The notes under the pieces were generated by a model that worked only from the letters and a program-made list of their open reading frames with translations, did not search any database and was not told where the DNA came from. A stretch of 15,251 bases of DNA. Source: Promethearchaeota archaeon (GTDB lineage: Archaea > Asgardarchaeota > Lokiarchaeia > Sigynarchaeales > MK-D1). The stretch lies in the NCBI GenBank assembly GCA_016839865.1, contig JAEOTN010000275.1:1-15251 (forward strand), written 5' to 3'. Shown in pieces: positions 6,992 through 14,643 of this stretch (its first letter is position 1; each line of letters opens with the position of its first letter). The translations under genes were made by a program, and so were the position numbers.

Positions 6992-7555
6992 ATGGACCAT
7001 ATAGATGTGAAACTGCTTTCTGCGATGGAGAAAGACTCGCGCGTGTCGCTAAAATACTTAGCGAAAGAATTAGACATAAAAACTAGTACTATTTACCATC
7101 GCCTGCATAAATTGAAAGAATCAAATATTTTAGAATCATTCACAATTGTTGTAAATCCAGAAACGATAGGTTTACAATTACATGTACAATTAAATCTACG
7201 GCTGAAAAAGTTACCAATTGGTAAGTTAGATTCAATGTTTCTTGAGAGTTTTGCAAAATATCTTGCAGAAGAATACAATGAAATTTTATTTGCCAGTGTA
7301 GGCTCAGATGAGCAAATCCATTTAATTGCAAGTTTCAGAGATAATGGTCATTTTGACATGTTTATAGACTCCCTAAACGATAATGGGTATATTGACAAAA
7401 TCAACCACACCGTATTTTCCAAGATATTGAAAGGCAAAAAAATCTTCTCATTCATCGCTAACCAACATGCTTTAGAAGAAGGCGAGAAATTTGATGATGA
7501 AATCGATGAATTTGAAGAGATCGATGAATCTGAAGTGATTCATGTCGAATTCTAA
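6992..7555 (+). CDS. Lrp/AsnC-family transcriptional regulator with acidic tail
   Basis: A 187-residue regulator. Residues 1-50 are the AsnC-type helix-turn-helix (DVKLLSAMEKDSRVSL, then TSTIYHRLHKLKESNIL as recognition helix). Residues about 60-140 match the position of the RAM/ligand-binding domain that forms dimers and octamers. The usual family length is about 150, so residues 160-187 are an extra acidic tail rich in Asp/Glu. The tail carries a 6-residue tandem duplication. The start is chosen as ATG 6992, with GAAGGG (6975-6980) as SD; an in-frame GTG at 6980 would overlap that SD and is less likely. The gene is monocistronic and converges on the next gene. The ligand is unknown, though amino acids are usual for this family. 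Confidence 0.85.
   Translation: MDHIDVKLLSAMEKDSRVSLKYLAKELDIKTSTIYHRLHKLKESNILESFTIVVNPETIGLQLHVQLNLRLKKLPIGKLDSMFLESFAKYLAEEYNEILFASVGSDEQIHLIASFRDNGHFDMFIDSLNDNGYIDKINHTVFSKILKGKKIFSFIANQHALEEGEKFDDEIDEFEEIDESEVIHVEF
7502..7535 (+). repeat. 18-bp-period tandem duplication in the regulator's acidic tail
   Basis: Two 16-base copies starting ATCGATGAAT (7502-7517 and 7520-7535) differ at one base. They encode consecutive IDEFEE and IDESEV units, so the reading frame is kept. Confidence 0.7.
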
Positions 7556-7600
7556 TTACTAAATTTACTTTTTACAATTTTCATTTCACTTTTTTATTGT
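7556..7600. terminator. T-rich convergent terminator region
   Basis: The plus strand has successive T runs at 7568-7573, 7577-7581 and 7590-7595 directly after the Lrp stop codon. They reach into the 3' end of the opposing gene. No clear hairpin is seen. Confidence 0.4.
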
Positions 7601-8218
7601 ATCAATTCCATCTGGAAAGATTTTCTTTAGAGGAAATACTGAAATTGTCATCGCATGCGAAATCCCTTGTGTTGTGGAATCATATTTTGTCATTTTTTTC
7701 ATTATAAAATTAAGAAGTAACTCTCGAAACTCGCGTAAGTCTTCATCCGTGTGTAATGCGAGGGTTCCTATAAATCCAATTCCTGCACCACGATCATCAA
7801 ATACTTCTTCTTCAATCAATTTGGAAGATTCTGCTAATTTTTTAGCGTACAATTTTGATAATCCTTTTGTCAGTATTCCAATACTTTTAATGAGATTAGC
7901 CAAGTTTTTAGAAACCAGTTTAGGATTCTGTTGAAAAATTTCCTCAGAAAGACGTTGACCTTGCTTGAATGCATTTGCAACAACAGGTGCATTTCGATAA
8001 AACATTCCTGGTTGCTTTAAGGATTTTTGATCGTCTAACTCGATAAGCTCTTTCGATATTAATTCTCTAATTTTTCTATGAACTGTTGTTTTAGGTGAAT
8101 CCAAGATTTGAGTAAGTTGCTTAAGATTCAAAGGACCGTAATCCCGAAGCAAGAGAAACATCAAAAAATCCATGTCATCATCTAACAGATCTAATAGTGA
8201 AACTGAAGAATTACTCAT
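7586..8218 (-). CDS. winged-helix transcriptional regulator
   Basis: A 210-residue protein. Residues about 15-75 form a winged helix: MDFLMFLLLRDYGPLN, then LKQLTQILDSPKTTVHRKIR as helix-turn-helix and LIELDDQKS leading to the wing. The ArsR/MarR-type superfamily is recognisable but not a narrower family. The remainder (90-165) is largely helical and may serve in dimerisation. A basic segment ending VFPLKKIF follows. No Cys cluster is seen, so metal sensing is unlikely. The gene is divergent from an MFS exporter 115 bases away, a layout typical of a local regulator of efflux. The ATG at 8218 has no SD, and a TATA-like box on the minus strand (8241-8252) predicts a nearly leaderless mRNA. Confidence 0.8.
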   Translation of the reverse strand: MSNSSVSLLDLLDDDMDFLMFLLLRDYGPLNLKQLTQILDSPKTTVHRKIRELISKELIELDDQKSLKQPGMFYRNAPVVANAFKQGQRLSEEIFQQNPKLVSKNLANLIKSIGILTKGLSKLYAKKLAESSKLIEEEVFDDRGAGIGFIGTLALHTDEDLREFRELLLNFIMKKMTKYDSTTQGISHAMTISVFPLKKIFPDGIDTIKK

Positions 8219-8333
8219 AATTCTAGAAATTGTAAGAAGTATTAAATATATTGCGGAACTAAGTCCATTTACTATTTAATTCATTTATATATTAAATGGA
8301 ACTTGTTCCCATCCATATATAAAGGTAAATATT
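8219..8333. promoter_or_regulatory. divergent promoter with paired operator-like palindromes
   Basis: Two related 12-bp motifs occur: GGAACTAAGTCC (8255-8266), just upstream of the minus-strand TATA-like box (8241-8252), and GGAACTTGTTCC (8298-8309), just downstream of the plus-strand one. The plus TATA lies within CATTTA-TATAT-TAAATG (8282-8298), a perfect 6-bp inverted repeat. A CCATTTA half-site also sits at 8265-8271. An AAAGG SD (8321-8325) precedes the exporter ATG. A TATA-like ATATATAAA at 8315-8323 is too close to the ATG to be the main promoter. Binding by the divergent regulator is inferred from the layout. Confidence 0.6.
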
Positions 8334-9677
8334 ATGAATAACACCCATCCCTCAGATTCTCAAAATTCAGGAACCACCTCAATGGTAATGACAGACTCAA
8401 GAAAAAATACCAGAAACTATATGGTGTTTTGGACTGGTCAGAAAATTTCTCTCCTCGGTTCGGAGATCGTACAATATGCAATTACATGGGCCTTAACTAT
8501 AAGATTCCAAGATCCTACCATTCTTTCTCTCGGTCTCTTTTTGACTTTGATTCCAAGGGTGATTTTTGGACCTTTAGCAGGAGTGCTGACAGATCGATAT
8601 TCGTATAAAAAATTACTGGTACTCTTCGATTCCTTGCAAGCAGTGACAACTTTAGGATTATTCATTATGATGTTACTCCAATTTGATCAAGCGTGGGTAT
8701 TTCTGACATTTAACACTTTTAGAGCAATATTTCAGACGTTCCATTCTCCTGTCGTATCAACCATGATGCCTTTTATGATTCCAAAAGATAAACTTGCTCG
8801 TTATCAAGGTGTTAACCAACTTAGTAGCAGTCTGATTATGATGGTAGGACCGATAGTTTCTGCATTTCTTTTGAATATTTTGAGATTAATGGACTTGCTT
8901 TGGATTGATATAGGCACTTTTGTAATAGCAGTAATTTTCTTGATGTTTACTAAGATTCCTCCAAATTCTACAAAATTCCGTGAAGATGAGAATATTGAAA
9001 CAGTAGAAGGACAAGGAGATGTGAACAATCAAGAGCCACGAAAAAAGGATGGTGTTTTATCAGAATTTAAGGAGGGGCTTTATGTATTTCGGGACATAAA
9101 AGGATTGAGTGCAATTTTCTTTATTGGAATTTTTGGAACTTTCTGTTTATCCCCATTTAACACATTACTCACATACTTTGTTAACGTAGTTCATGGAGGA
9201 GGAATTCGAGAAATGACAATTGTTACCGTGTTCATTCAAGTCTCATTGGTCTTAGGCTCATTGGTCGTGATTTTGAAGAAAAATTGGAAACGGAGGACCT
9301 TGATGATGATCCTAATGGTCATGCTTTTGTTCTTAGGAAATATTGTAATGGCACTAAGTCCGGAGGGGAATTTCGTGATAATCAACATCGGTATAGCAAT
9401 ATCATTCATAGGATTACCGGCATTTTCATCTATATTTATGGCTATAATGGAAAGTGTTGTTCCAATTGAAAAAATGGGACGTTTTTCTGCTTTTCGGGAC
9501 GGATTAATTTCGATTGTGATGCCACTTGGAATTTTGATTTCAGGACCACTTTCAAAGATAATCTCTGTGCAAATGTTGTTAATAATCGCAGCGGGACTGG
9601 GGATAGCAGTATCTATCATAACATATTTTACTAGCAATGTTCGCTCTTTAGATACAATTCAATCATCTGAAAAGTAA
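8334..9677 (+). CDS. MFS drug-exporter-like transporter (DHA3/MefA-like)
   Basis: A 447-residue transporter with about 12 hydrophobic segments. Six lie before a polar, charged central loop (about 207-247) and six after it. The MFS motif A is visible as GVLTDRYSYKK (83-93) between helices 2 and 3. Other conserved parts include FWTGQKISLLGSEIVQYAI in helix 1 and FHSPVVSTMMPFMIPKD after helix 4. The overall character resembles DHA3-type macrolide/siderophore efflux proteins driven by protons. The substrate cannot be read from sequence. The N-terminal 28 residues are polar and disordered-looking; starts at Met17 or Met19 are possible, but AAAGG at 8321-8325 supports 8334. It is probably controlled by the divergent winged-helix protein. 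Confidence 0.88.
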   Translation: MNNTHPSDSQNSGTTSMVMTDSRKNTRNYMVFWTGQKISLLGSEIVQYAITWALTIRFQDPTILSLGLFLTLIPRVIFGPLAGVLTDRYSYKKLLVLFDSLQAVTTLGLFIMMLLQFDQAWVFLTFNTFRAIFQTFHSPVVSTMMPFMIPKDKLARYQGVNQLSSSLIMMVGPIVSAFLLNILRLMDLLWIDIGTFVIAVIFLMFTKIPPNSTKFREDENIETVEGQGDVNNQEPRKKDGVLSEFKEGLYVFRDIKGLSAIFFIGIFGTFCLSPFNTLLTYFVNVVHGGGIREMTIVTVFIQVSLVLGSLVVILKKNWKRRTLMMILMVMLLFLGNIVMALSPEGNFVIINIGIAISFIGLPAFSSIFMAIMESVVPIEKMGRFSAFRDGLISIVMPLGILISGPLSKIISVQMLLIIAAGLGIAVSIITYFTSNVRSLDTIQSSEK

Positions 9678-9719
9678 ATTGGTGGGACTATCATATCTTT
9701 CCCTGTTTATTCATTGTAC

Positions 9720-10547
9720 TCATATATATTTCTCAATTTTCCAGCCACAACGGGGGCAAAATTCTCCATCAGGTATGAGATTAGTTCCACATTTAATACA
9801 AAACTTAATTTCATCGCTTCTAGATGGAGGTTGATTCTCTTGTATCGATGGAGGAGGGATATACATTGAGTTCGCTGAATCTAAAACGGGTTCTGGAGCT
9901 CTGCTAAATAAAGTCAGACGCCTAAAATTGTTTCCAGTTTTAAAATATCCGATAATATATATGATCGAAGTTGCTAATCCAATTACCAGTATCAGTACAC
10001 TAAGAATTTCACTTGTTATGATTAAAGAAGAGAGATCAATAAGAATTGAACTTGCAGATAGTGCAGCACCAACTGTTAATAATATTGCACCGATTTTGAT
10101 ATTTCCTCCAAAAGGAGATATCATTGTCAATCCATATTTACTTAAACGGATCCATGCAATTAGTTCGAAAATTGAAGACATCAAGATTATACCATCATAC
10201 ACAATCAAGCAAATTAGCCAATTAAATTCATCCCAAACAAGAAAATATGTGATGTAATAAAACAAATTTGAAACAATAATACCTACAGCATAGATTGCTA
10301 TCAATACATAATATGAACTAAACTCAGGAGTCCTTATGGTGTCCTTAATGTTCTTGTTATTAACCAAAAGGATAATAAGAACAATACTGAGGACCACATC
10401 GCTAAGTAATTGAGTAAAAAAGCCGGTAAATCCGATTAATATTACTATAAACGCCAATACAAATGTTGCAATAGGAATTACTCCCAGAATGATGAGGAGA
10501 TTCCCAAATTGTGTGAATTTAGTTTTTGGTCGATAAGCATTATACAT
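9720..10547 (-). CDS. multi-pass membrane protein with C-terminal zinc ribbon
   Basis: A 275-residue protein not assigned to a known function. About six to seven hydrophobic helices span residues 15-205 (near 15-38, 47-62, 80-105, 107-132, 150-175 and 178-200). A proline-rich linker (about 222-242, with YIPPPS) follows. A short zinc ribbon then closes the protein: FCIKCG and FCPRCG (C249, C252, C263, C266 approximately), a zinc-ribbon_2-like domain at the cytosolic end. This architecture is common in archaea and usually of unknown role. GAGGG (minus strand, 10557-10561) is a possible SD and TTTAAATAC (10591-10601) a TATA-like box. It converges on the MFS gene and appears to stand alone. Confidence 0.75.
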   Translation of the reverse strand: MYNAYRPKTKFTQFGNLLIILGVIPIATFVLAFIVILIGFTGFFTQLLSDVVLSIVLIILLVNNKNIKDTIRTPEFSSYYVLIAIYAVGIIVSNLFYYITYFLVWDEFNWLICLIVYDGIILMSSIFELIAWIRLSKYGLTMISPFGGNIKIGAILLTVGAALSASSILIDLSSLIITSEILSVLILVIGLATSIIYIIGYFKTGNNFRRLTLFSRAPEPVLDSANSMYIPPPSIQENQPPSRSDEIKFCIKCGTNLIPDGEFCPRCGWKIEKYI

Positions 10548-10868
10548 TATAAATTTCCCTCATAAAAGTTGATGGAATCTCATCTTGAGAGTATTTAAAG
10601 ATATCCATGTCCACAAGATAGATGTTCAATGAAATATTCTCCTCCAAGCAGATAAAGCCTTTAATGAACAAATCTGTTGTTCTTTTCATGTTATCTGACC
10701 AATACAGATTCGATATCTTAAGTGGAAACCTACCGGATTATGGGTTTTTCTCAAATTGTTTTCTTTATTTATAATTGTTATAGCAACAAGTTTTATTTTA
10801 AAAGCGGAACATCCTCAAATAGAAATTGATTACTACTTTCCATTTAAAAGATGTAGGATTAAAACGTT
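10548..10868. promoter_or_regulatory. divergent intergenic region upstream of the glycerol-phosphate operon
   Basis: No gene is seen. On the plus strand CATTTAAAAG (10841-10850) is a TATA-like box centred about 25 bases before the ATG at 10869, predicting a leaderless mRNA. GTTTTATTTTAAAAG (about 10791-10803) is an alternative giving a leader of about 45 bases. On the minus strand the TATA-like box for the membrane-protein gene is at 10591-10601. Confidence 0.4.
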
Positions 10869-12335
10869 ATGTATGATATTGCCATTATCGGTGGAGGAGT
10901 AACGGGTTGTGCTATTGCACGATGGTTATCCCAGTATAAACTAAAAACCATCCTTATTGAAAAACACGAGGATGTGGCATCAGAAACCACCAAAGCGAAT
11001 TCTGCAATAATCCATGCGGGTTATGCAGCCCCCGAGGGTTCATTACGATGTAAAATGAACGTTAAGAGTAATCCAATGTTTGATCAAGCACATAAAGAAC
11101 TCGGTTTTGAGTTTAAACGTGTTGGATCATTTGTGGTTGCGTTTACAGATGAGAATATGAAAGTTTTGGAAAAAGAAAAAGCTCTCGCTGATAGGAGAAA
11201 TATTCCAGGTGAAATCATCACAGATATTAAACGCATTAAAACTATGGAGCCTAATATATCCGACAAAGTAAAAGGAATCTTTTACGCTCCTACTGCGGGT
11301 TTAGTCTGGCCTTTTGGTTTAACTGTCTCTCTTGCAGAAAATGCATATGAGAATGGAGTTAAATTCATTTTCTCCAGTCCAGTTACAGATATAAAAAAAA
11401 CAGATAGCGGATTTATTATCCAAGCTGGAGAAAAACAAATAGAAACTCAGGTGATCATCAATGCTGCAGGTGTTTTTGCTGATGAAATTGCAAAAATGGT
11501 AGGAGCGGACGATTTCACTATTACACCGCGCAAGGGAGAATATATTTTAATGGATCGGGGAGTGGTTCCCATAAATTATATTCTTTTTCCAACACCAACA
11601 ATCGTAAGTAAAGGAATTTTAGTGTGTCCAACGATTGAGGGACACACATTTATCGGTCCAAACGCTCAGAATCAAGAAGACAAATATAATATCTCTACTT
11701 CTTCAGCGGGATTGAATGAGATTATTGTGGGTGGCAGAAAATTACTTCCAAGTATTCCAATTCGCTCAGCTATAACGAATTTCGCCGGATTACGTGCAGT
11801 ATCAAATAGAAATGGAGACTTCATTATTGAACCAAGTGCAGTTAATAATTTCATAAATGTTGCAGGTATATGTTCTCCTGGATTATCGTCATGTTTAGCA
11901 ATAGCTGAATATGTGGTTGAAATTGTTCGAAATAGTACTACTCTAAAATTAGAAAAAAAACCTAATTGGAATCCGAATTTGATCCAACAAAAACGACTAG
12001 TAGACATGAATGAAGACGAATTATCTGAAGCTATCAGGGAACGACCCCAATGGGGAAGAGTAGTCTGCAGATGTGAAACGGTGACTGAGGCAGAAATTGT
12101 AGATGCAATTCATCGACCAATCCCTAGCACTTCAATGGATATGATTAAAAAACGGGTTCGACCAGGTATGGGCAGGTGTCAAGGGGGATTCTGCACACCA
12201 AAAATTCTAAAGATCCTTTCTAGAGAACTCAATAAACCTGTGACTGCGATTACAAAAAATGATAAGGGATCTGAAATGGTGTTCGGTAGGACAAAACAGT
12301 TAGAGATACAACCATGGAAGGGGGATAAACCATGA
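10869..12335 (+). CDS. glpA: GlpA-like FAD glycerol-3-phosphate dehydrogenase with BFD [2Fe-2S] domain
   Basis: A 488-residue flavoprotein likely to oxidise sn-glycerol-3-phosphate to dihydroxyacetone phosphate. Residues 1-365 form a DAO-type FAD domain starting with IIGGGVTG (glycines at 8, 9, 10, 13) and the FAD-binding acidic residue near 31. NSAIIHAGY (44-52) and VGSFVVAF (85-92) are characteristic of the GlpA/2-hydroxyglutarate oxidase group. Residues 395-450 are a BFD-like iron-sulfur domain with C400, C402, C437 and C442. It has no membrane anchor, so it may act as a soluble complex with the next two gene products. The TGA overlaps the next ATG. Homologous trios are known in anaerobes such as Thermotoga and clostridia. 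A 2-hydroxyacid substrate cannot be excluded, and no glycerol kinase gene lies in the window. Confidence 0.85.
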   Translation: MYDIAIIGGGVTGCAIARWLSQYKLKTILIEKHEDVASETTKANSAIIHAGYAAPEGSLRCKMNVKSNPMFDQAHKELGFEFKRVGSFVVAFTDENMKVLEKEKALADRRNIPGEIITDIKRIKTMEPNISDKVKGIFYAPTAGLVWPFGLTVSLAENAYENGVKFIFSSPVTDIKKTDSGFIIQAGEKQIETQVIINAAGVFADEIAKMVGADDFTITPRKGEYILMDRGVVPINYILFPTPTIVSKGILVCPTIEGHTFIGPNAQNQEDKYNISTSSAGLNEIIVGGRKLLPSIPIRSAITNFAGLRAVSNRNGDFIIEPSAVNNFINVAGICSPGLSSCLAIAEYVVEIVRNSTTLKLEKKPNWNPNLIQQKRLVDMNEDELSEAIRERPQWGRVVCRCETVTEAEIVDAIHRPIPSTSMDMIKKRVRPGMGRCQGGFCTPKILKILSRELNKPVTAITKNDKGSEMVFGRTKQLEIQPWKGDKP

Positions 12336-13621
12336 GCAACTTCATCGAAACAGATGTTGCAGTTCTAGGTGGAGGTCCTGCTGGATTAGCTGCAGCTTTA
12401 ATTGCACATGAAAAAGGAGCAAAAGTAACCATCGTGGAGAGAGATTTTGAATTAGGAGGAATCCTTCAACAGTGTATACATAATGGTTTTGGGCTAACTT
12501 ACTTTAAGGAAGAGTTAACTGGACCAGAATATGCCCAGAAATTCATTGATAAGGTAAGAGAATCTGGAATTGAAATTTTACTGGATTCTATGGTAATAGA
12601 TCTCACTTCGGATAAGACCATTACAGCAATGAATCCCGAGAAGGGATTAATTAAGATAAAAGCGAAATCTGTCATTCTTGCTATGGGATGTAGAGAACGA
12701 ACCCGAGGAGCTATAAATGTACCAGGAACCCGCCCAGCTGGGATTTACTCAGCTGGAACAGCTCAACGATTAGTAAATATGGAAGGCTATATGCCTGGAA
12801 AACGGGTCGTCATCCTAGGCTCAGGTGATATTGGTTTGATAATGGCAAGAAGGATGACATTAGAAGGAGCAAAAGTACTTTGTGTTGCAGAAGTGTTGCC
12901 ATACTGTTCCGGTTTAATTCGAAATTTTGTGCAATGCCTTCAAGATTATGATATTCCGTTGCATTTATCACACACTATTACAGATATTCGAGGAAATGAT
13001 CGTGTTAAAGAGGTCGTAATTTCCCAAGTGGATGAAAAATGGATGCCAATTCCAGGAACAGAAAAGGTATTTGAATGCGATACAGTTCTTTTCTCGGTGG
13101 GTCTTATCCCAGAAAATGAAATCTCATTGAAAGCTGGCATAGAATTGGATAAAACCAATGGTCCTTTAGTGAATGAATATTTAGAAACTACAGTTCCAGG
13201 TATATTTGCTTGTGGAAATGTATTGCAAGTGCATGACTTAGTAGATTGGGTAACGAAAGAAGCAGAACAAGCGGGGAATAATTCATTTAAGTACGTCAAC
13301 AATGAAGATCGGGGTGGGAAATTACTCAAACCGATTCGAACAATCCCGGGAGAAAACGTAGGATATATTGTACCTCAAAGAATTGACTATTTCAAGGAGG
13401 AAAAAATCGTACAATTCTCATTCCGACCCAAAAGCCCTGACAAAGATTGTATTATTGAGTTTATCTCTAAAGGTAAGATATTTGATAAACGCAAATCTAA
13501 GCATATCATTCCAAGCGAAATGCTCAATTACAAAATAAAACTAAGTCCCGAATTGGTAGAAGGAGATATAACGATACATATCAAGAAAGATCCGAAGAAA
13601 ATAAAACAGGAGGAAGCCTAA
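12332..13621 (+). CDS. FAD/NAD(P)-dependent oxidoreductase, partner of GlpA-like protein
   Basis: A 429-residue two-dinucleotide-fold protein of the pyridine nucleotide-disulfide oxidoreductase superfamily. The FAD site is VLGGGPAGLA (11-20), the NAD(P) site ILGSGDIGLI (161-170), and the FAD-closing motif is IFACGNVLQVHD (291-302). No redox CxxC is present; the lone C120 in GCRER occurs in the related HcnB/opine-oxidase group. This fits an electron-transfer partner rather than a thioredoxin reductase. Residues about 330-429 are an extra C-terminal domain. In homologous trios it is thought to link the dehydrogenase to a nicotinamide or other acceptor. Translation is coupled: it starts in the ATGA overlap, preceded by a GA-rich SD (12315-12325). 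Only one base separates its stop from the next gene. Confidence 0.85.
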   Translation: MSNFIETDVAVLGGGPAGLAAALIAHEKGAKVTIVERDFELGGILQQCIHNGFGLTYFKEELTGPEYAQKFIDKVRESGIEILLDSMVIDLTSDKTITAMNPEKGLIKIKAKSVILAMGCRERTRGAINVPGTRPAGIYSAGTAQRLVNMEGYMPGKRVVILGSGDIGLIMARRMTLEGAKVLCVAEVLPYCSGLIRNFVQCLQDYDIPLHLSHTITDIRGNDRVKEVVISQVDEKWMPIPGTEKVFECDTVLFSVGLIPENEISLKAGIELDKTNGPLVNEYLETTVPGIFACGNVLQVHDLVDWVTKEAEQAGNNSFKYVNNEDRGGKLLKPIRTIPGENVGYIVPQRIDYFKEEKIVQFSFRPKSPDKDCIIEFISKGKIFDKRKSKHIIPSEMLNYKIKLSPELVEGDITIHIKKDPKKIKQEEA

Positions 13622-13622
13622 A

Positions 13623-14021
13623 ATGGAAGCAGAGTTTAAAGATGCGAAACAAGGAGATGTAAAAGAAATAATTTGTATCATATGTCCCAATTCCTGTAAA
13701 CTCCATGTGTTTAAGGATGAAAAGGGGGAGGTTCAAGTAGAGGGATATGGATGTACCAGAGGAATTCAATATGGGAAAGATGAATATACTGCTCCTAAAA
13801 GAACGCTTATTACTACTGTTAAGATTGAGGATGGCGACCTTCCAGTGCTTCCTATACGCTCAAAGGAAGGAATTCCTAAAGAAAAACTATTCGAAGCAAT
13901 GAAAGTAGCAAATCATGTAACAATTAAAGCACCAATTAAAATGGGAGACGTAGTAATCCCGAATTTGCTGGGTTTAGGGATAGAAGTAATCGCATCGCGC
14001 TCGATGGGAAAAAAAGGATGA
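13623..14021 (+). CDS. DUF1667 four-cysteine protein
   Basis: A 132-residue protein of the DUF1667 family. CIICPNSC (C18, C21, C25) and a later YGCTRG (C44) give four cysteines, suggesting an Fe-S or zinc site. It continues with the family's conserved APKRTLITTVKI segment (57-68) and an IPKEKLFEAMK region (84-94). DUF1667 genes regularly follow GlpA-like and FAD/NAD(P) oxidoreductase genes, as here, so it is probably the small electron-transfer or assembly subunit of the complex. An SD AGGAGG lies at 13609-13614, and the start is one base past the previous stop. The 132-residue length is close to the family norm. Confidence 0.85.
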   Translation: MEAEFKDAKQGDVKEIICIICPNSCKLHVFKDEKGEVQVEGYGCTRGIQYGKDEYTAPKRTLITTVKIEDGDLPVLPIRSKEGIPKEKLFEAMKVANHVTIKAPIKMGDVVIPNLLGLGIEVIASRSMGKKG

Positions 14022-14030
14022 AAAAAAAGA
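14008..14030 (-). terminator. T-tract terminator of the small RHH-like gene
   Basis: On the minus strand the stop codon is followed by two long T runs (read as A runs at 14009-14015 and 14021-14028 on the plus strand). They lie within the last codons of the opposing DUF1667 gene. Confidence 0.45.
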
Positions 14031-14246
14031 TTAGTTTTGAATCTCAAGGACTTCTGAATCTTCAGTTAAAGATCGGAGGAACTCATCTTTCTCTTTCTTA
14101 GATTTTAATTCGCGTAACGTCTTTTCAGCGATTACGACCATCTTCATCAAGGCATCTTGATTGGTTCCAGCTTTAAGGTTGGCTTTTACTCTGTGGAATT
14201 CATAAAATAGAGATTCGGATACTTTTAGATTTAGATTTTTTGACAT
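14031..14246 (-). CDS. small ribbon-helix-helix-like protein
   Basis: A 71-residue protein. Residues 3-9 (KNLNLKV) look like the DNA-contacting beta strand. The segment from SESLFYEFHRVKANLKAG to TNQDALMKMVVIAEKTLREL gives two helices, the order of MetJ/Arc-type ribbon-helix-helix DNA-binding proteins. The last 20 residues are charged. The match is by pattern, so DNA binding is inferred. A good SD GAAGGGTG lies eight bases before the ATG (14255-14262), and a TATA-like CCTATATC at 14308-14315 gives a leader of about 38 bases. The gene converges on the glycerol-phosphate operon with a 9-base gap. No toxin gene is adjacent, so an antitoxin role is not supported. Confidence 0.65.
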   Translation of the reverse strand: MSKNLNLKVSESLFYEFHRVKANLKAGTNQDALMKMVVIAEKTLRELKSKKEKDEFLRSLTEDSEVLEIQN

Positions 14247-14356
14247 CCTTTTACACCCTTCTGTTATTTTTGTTCGTAATGATAAGATTGATAGTTATGC
14301 CGATAATGATATAGGTTAACTTCTGGAATCTTTCTAATGATATTTTTAAGGTGCAA

Positions 14357-14387
14357 TGTTACGCTGGTAACATGTAGGTTACATGTG
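14357..14387. promoter_or_regulatory. cluster of GTTAC/GTAAC half-sites
   Basis: ATGTTAC-GCTG-GTAACAT (14357-14374) is a perfect 7-bp inverted repeat. GTTACAT at 14379-14385 repeats the half-site, with 20 bases between the first and third GTTAC starts, about two helical turns. The cluster lies about 110 bases upstream of the RHH-like gene and 260 upstream of the GTPase. A cooperative operator is inferred. Confidence 0.5.
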
Positions 14388-14519
14388 CATGTGATATTTC
14401 CAACGATCTTTCTCAGAAATACTTCTAAATTACTTGCTGAAAGCAAGGTATATTTAGGCAGATGTGTATACAAAATAGTAGCCTACGTGAATCGAATATT
14501 CTGAAAATAATCCTATCAT

Positions 14520-14643
14520 AATCTCGGCACAACGAAGATTTATAGCAAATATTGCATATATTTTCTAATTAACATGAATAATATGTGCAGAAAATGGAAT
14601 CCTCGTGCATAACTTGATGATGAACGGTGAAAAAGGTGTAATA
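14520..14643 (+). promoter_or_regulatory. promoter and leader of the GTPase gene
   Basis: Two TATA-like boxes are visible, TTTATAGC at about 14540-14546 and GCATATATTTT at 14554-14564. An SD AAGGTG (14633-14638) is five bases before the ATG. The rest of the 14247-14643 gap shows no gene. Confidence 0.4.

Noticed and set aside
9236..9637. 133-codon minus-strand frame inside the MFS gene
   Set aside because: It is a shadow of the hydrophobic transporter gene; its Ile/Thr-rich product has no domain and lies wholly within a confident gene.
12946..13329. 127-codon minus-strand frame inside the FAD/NAD(P) oxidoreductase gene
   Set aside because: It overlaps conserved motifs of a clear gene and has no SD or domain.
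12332..13621. Thioredoxin reductase
   Set aside because: The two-dinucleotide fold is right but the redox-active CxxC is missing, and the operon context fits the GlpA partner.
14031..14246. Antitoxin of a toxin-antitoxin pair
   Set aside because: The protein looks RHH-like, but no toxin-like gene is adjacent on the same strand.
14264..14473. 69-codon open frame on the minus strand in the gap between the RHH-like and GTPase genes
   Set aside because: No SD at the start, no recognisable domain, a composition rich in His, Tyr and Thr typical of chance frames, and overlap with the repeat cluster.
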